Under the pieces are notes generated by a model. That model was given only the letters and a program-made list of their open reading frames with translations. It had not been told where the DNA came from and did no database searches. A stretch of 9,216 nt of DNA from Actinomycetota bacterium. GTDB lineage: Bacteria > Actinomycetota > Acidimicrobiia > IMCC26256 > JACDBD01. The position numbers were made by a program, and so were the translations under genes. Of the stretch, positions 6,224 through 9,216 are shown one piece after another (position 1 is the stretch's first letter; every line of letters begins with the position of its first letter). Where the stretch lies: contig JACDBD010000062.1 in assembly GCA_013695115.1 (NCBI GenBank), positions 1 to 9,216 on the forward strand, read 5' to 3'.

Positions 6224-6247
6224 CGCCTCAGCCCGTCGAGTGAGGCG
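6224..6247. terminator. Second hairpin downstream of clpC
   Basis: CGCCTCA (6224-6230) and TGAGGCG (6241-6247) are perfect seven-base complements around a ten-base loop. The stem begins 17 bases after the clpC stop codon on the minus strand. There is no T-run. It probably acts with the larger inverted repeat next to it to end clpC transcription. Confidence 0.5.
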
Positions 6248-6264
6248 GAAGCGCGAAGGAAGAG

Positions 6265-8769
<2,505 letters not shown>

Positions 8770-8787
8770 CTGTCAACCGCCTCTCGG

Positions 8788-8805
8788 GAGCGCTGTCGGC
8801 GTCCT
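8788..8805 (-). promoter_or_regulatory. Possible ClgR-type operator upstream of clpC
   Basis: The minus strand reads AGGACGCCGACAGCGCTC. It fits the corynebacterial ClgR motif as I remember it (WNNWCGCYNANRGCGWWS) at all but one position. ClgR activates clpC in other Actinobacteria. The site ends 18 bases before the GTG, which is oddly close for an activator site unless the promoter or start differs from my view. A possible -10 box (TACACT, 8876-8871 minus) further upstream would place the site in the leader. Confidence 0.3.
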
Positions 8806-8880
8806 ACCGGGGGGACATCCTGCAAACTTCTTCGTTGCGCAGGTTGGCTCCGGACGTCGGTTCCGCTCCCAGTGTATTCG

Positions 8881-8902
8881 GTCGGGGGTCCGCTTCCCCG
8901 AC
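8881..8902. other. Inverted repeat in the clpC/polyprenyl synthase divergent region
   Basis: GTCGGGG (8881-8887) and CCCCGAC (8896-8902) are perfect seven-base complements around an eight-base spacer. Possibly an operator for a dimeric regulator; nothing ties it to a known one. Confidence 0.35.
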
Positions 8903-8930
8903 GCACCATTTGGGTCCCTTCCCCCTGATC

Positions 8931-8942
8931 GGTCGGCCGACC
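8931..8942. other. Perfect 12-base palindrome in the divergent region
   Basis: GGTCGGCCGACC is its own reverse complement. It lies about midway between clpC and the plus-strand gene, 28 bases after the preceding inverted repeat, and shares the GTCGG core with it, as expected for two related operator sites. In GC-rich DNA short palindromes of this kind also arise by chance. Confidence 0.35.
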
Positions 8943-9000
8943 CCCCATCTGTAGGGGTGCGGAAGGGAGGAGTCCCGGAAGGTAGTACGACACCTCCGGT

Positions 9001-9030
9001 TTGGGGATTGTTCCCAGCGGCCCGTAACGT
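9001..9030 (+). promoter_or_regulatory. Leaderless promoter of the polyprenyl synthase gene
   Basis: A -35-like TTGGGG (9001-9006), an 18-base spacer and a -10 box TAACGT (9025-9030), followed by six bases and the ATG at 9037. Transcription would then start at or next to the start codon. No Shine-Dalgarno sequence is present, which agrees with a leaderless mRNA. Confidence 0.55.
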
Positions 9031-9036
9031 CGCCTT

Positions 9037-9216
9037 ATGAAACTGGCCGAGACCCTCCGGCTCGAGCCCCTCGGTGGGGACCTGGCCCGGGTCGAGGCCG
9101 AGCTCGGCGAGGCTGTCCGCCACCAGGACCGGTTCCTCGGTGACGTCGCGTCGCACCTGGTCGGAGCGGGCGGGAAGCGGGTGCGTCCGACCCTCGCGCT
9201 GGGCGCGGCCTACGCC
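9037..9216 (+). CDS. Polyprenyl diphosphate synthase (partial, N-terminal 60 residues)
   Basis: The first 60 codons of a trans-isoprenyl diphosphate synthase; the rest lies past the right edge. The diagnostic element is GGKRVRPTL at 45-53, the family's conserved GGKRxRPxL block that binds the pyrophosphate of isopentenyl diphosphate. The preceding residues (LARVEAELGEAV, then FLGDVASHLVGAG) match the usual N-terminal helices of long-chain enzymes such as heptaprenyl or octaprenyl diphosphate synthase, which make the side chain of menaquinone. The aspartate-rich catalytic motifs (DDxxD) would come later and cannot be checked. The ATG at 9037 is supported by the leaderless promoter in front and by the length of the N-terminus before the motif. 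Chain length and gene symbol cannot be decided from this fragment. Confidence 0.88.
   Translation, partial: MKLAETLRLEPLGGDLARVEAELGEAVRHQDRFLGDVASHLVGAGGKRVRPTLALGAAYA

Noticed and set aside
8815..8905. Possible tRNA or small structured RNA in the clpC upstream region
   Set aside because: Only a short imperfect CCTGC/GCAGG pairing is present. There is no T-arm consensus, acceptor stem or anticodon arm on either strand.
8773..9156. A 127-codon minus-strand frame spanning the control region and the polyprenyl synthase start
   Set aside because: It crosses a promoter and the clear N-terminus of a polyprenyl synthase, has no recognisable domain and a low-complexity composition.

Overview
The window comes from a very GC-rich genome. 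Its codons almost always end in G or C, GTG starts are common, and several genes seem to lack a leader, with a TANNNT-like -10 hexamer 6-7 bases before the start codon. A radA-disA pair, a ClpC-type unfoldase and an LppM-like lipoprotein point to Actinobacteria. My best guess is a deep-branching, uncultured or environmental group such as Acidimicrobiia, but this is inferred from style and gene content because no rRNA is present.

Layout. Positions 1-3273 hold a minus-strand unit, transcribed radA -> disA -> dienelactone hydrolase family gene, the last cut by the left edge. radA encodes a recombination/branch-migration ATPase and disA a DNA-scanning c-di-AMP synthase. The hydrolase start codon overlaps the disA stop codon (GTGA). 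disA also seems to have its own promoter and a hairpin leader in the 105-base gap after radA. Diverging from radA is a HAD-family phosphatase (3334-3948, plus). It converges with an LppM-like membrane lipoprotein gene (3971-4732, minus). Diverging from that is the least familiar gene in the window (4828-6138, plus), whose product carries a GS-x11-DxD signature of the nucleotidyltransferase fold followed by a long helical C-terminal half. It converges on clpC (6265-8769, minus) across a gap with two strong inverted repeats, probably a two-way transcription stop. A 267-base divergent control region (8770-9036) separates clpC from the start of a polyprenyl diphosphate synthase gene that runs off the right edge.

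How the genes relate. RadA and DisA both act on recombination intermediates, and their pairing is a known arrangement. ClpC handles regulated proteolysis with ClpP. The remaining genes look like ordinary housekeeping or poorly characterised neighbours. There is no sign of a mobile element, phage, CRISPR array, tRNA or rRNA. The points most worth following are the nucleotidyltransferase-like protein, the disA leader, the repeated leaderless-promoter layout and the 43-base inverted repeat downstream of clpC.
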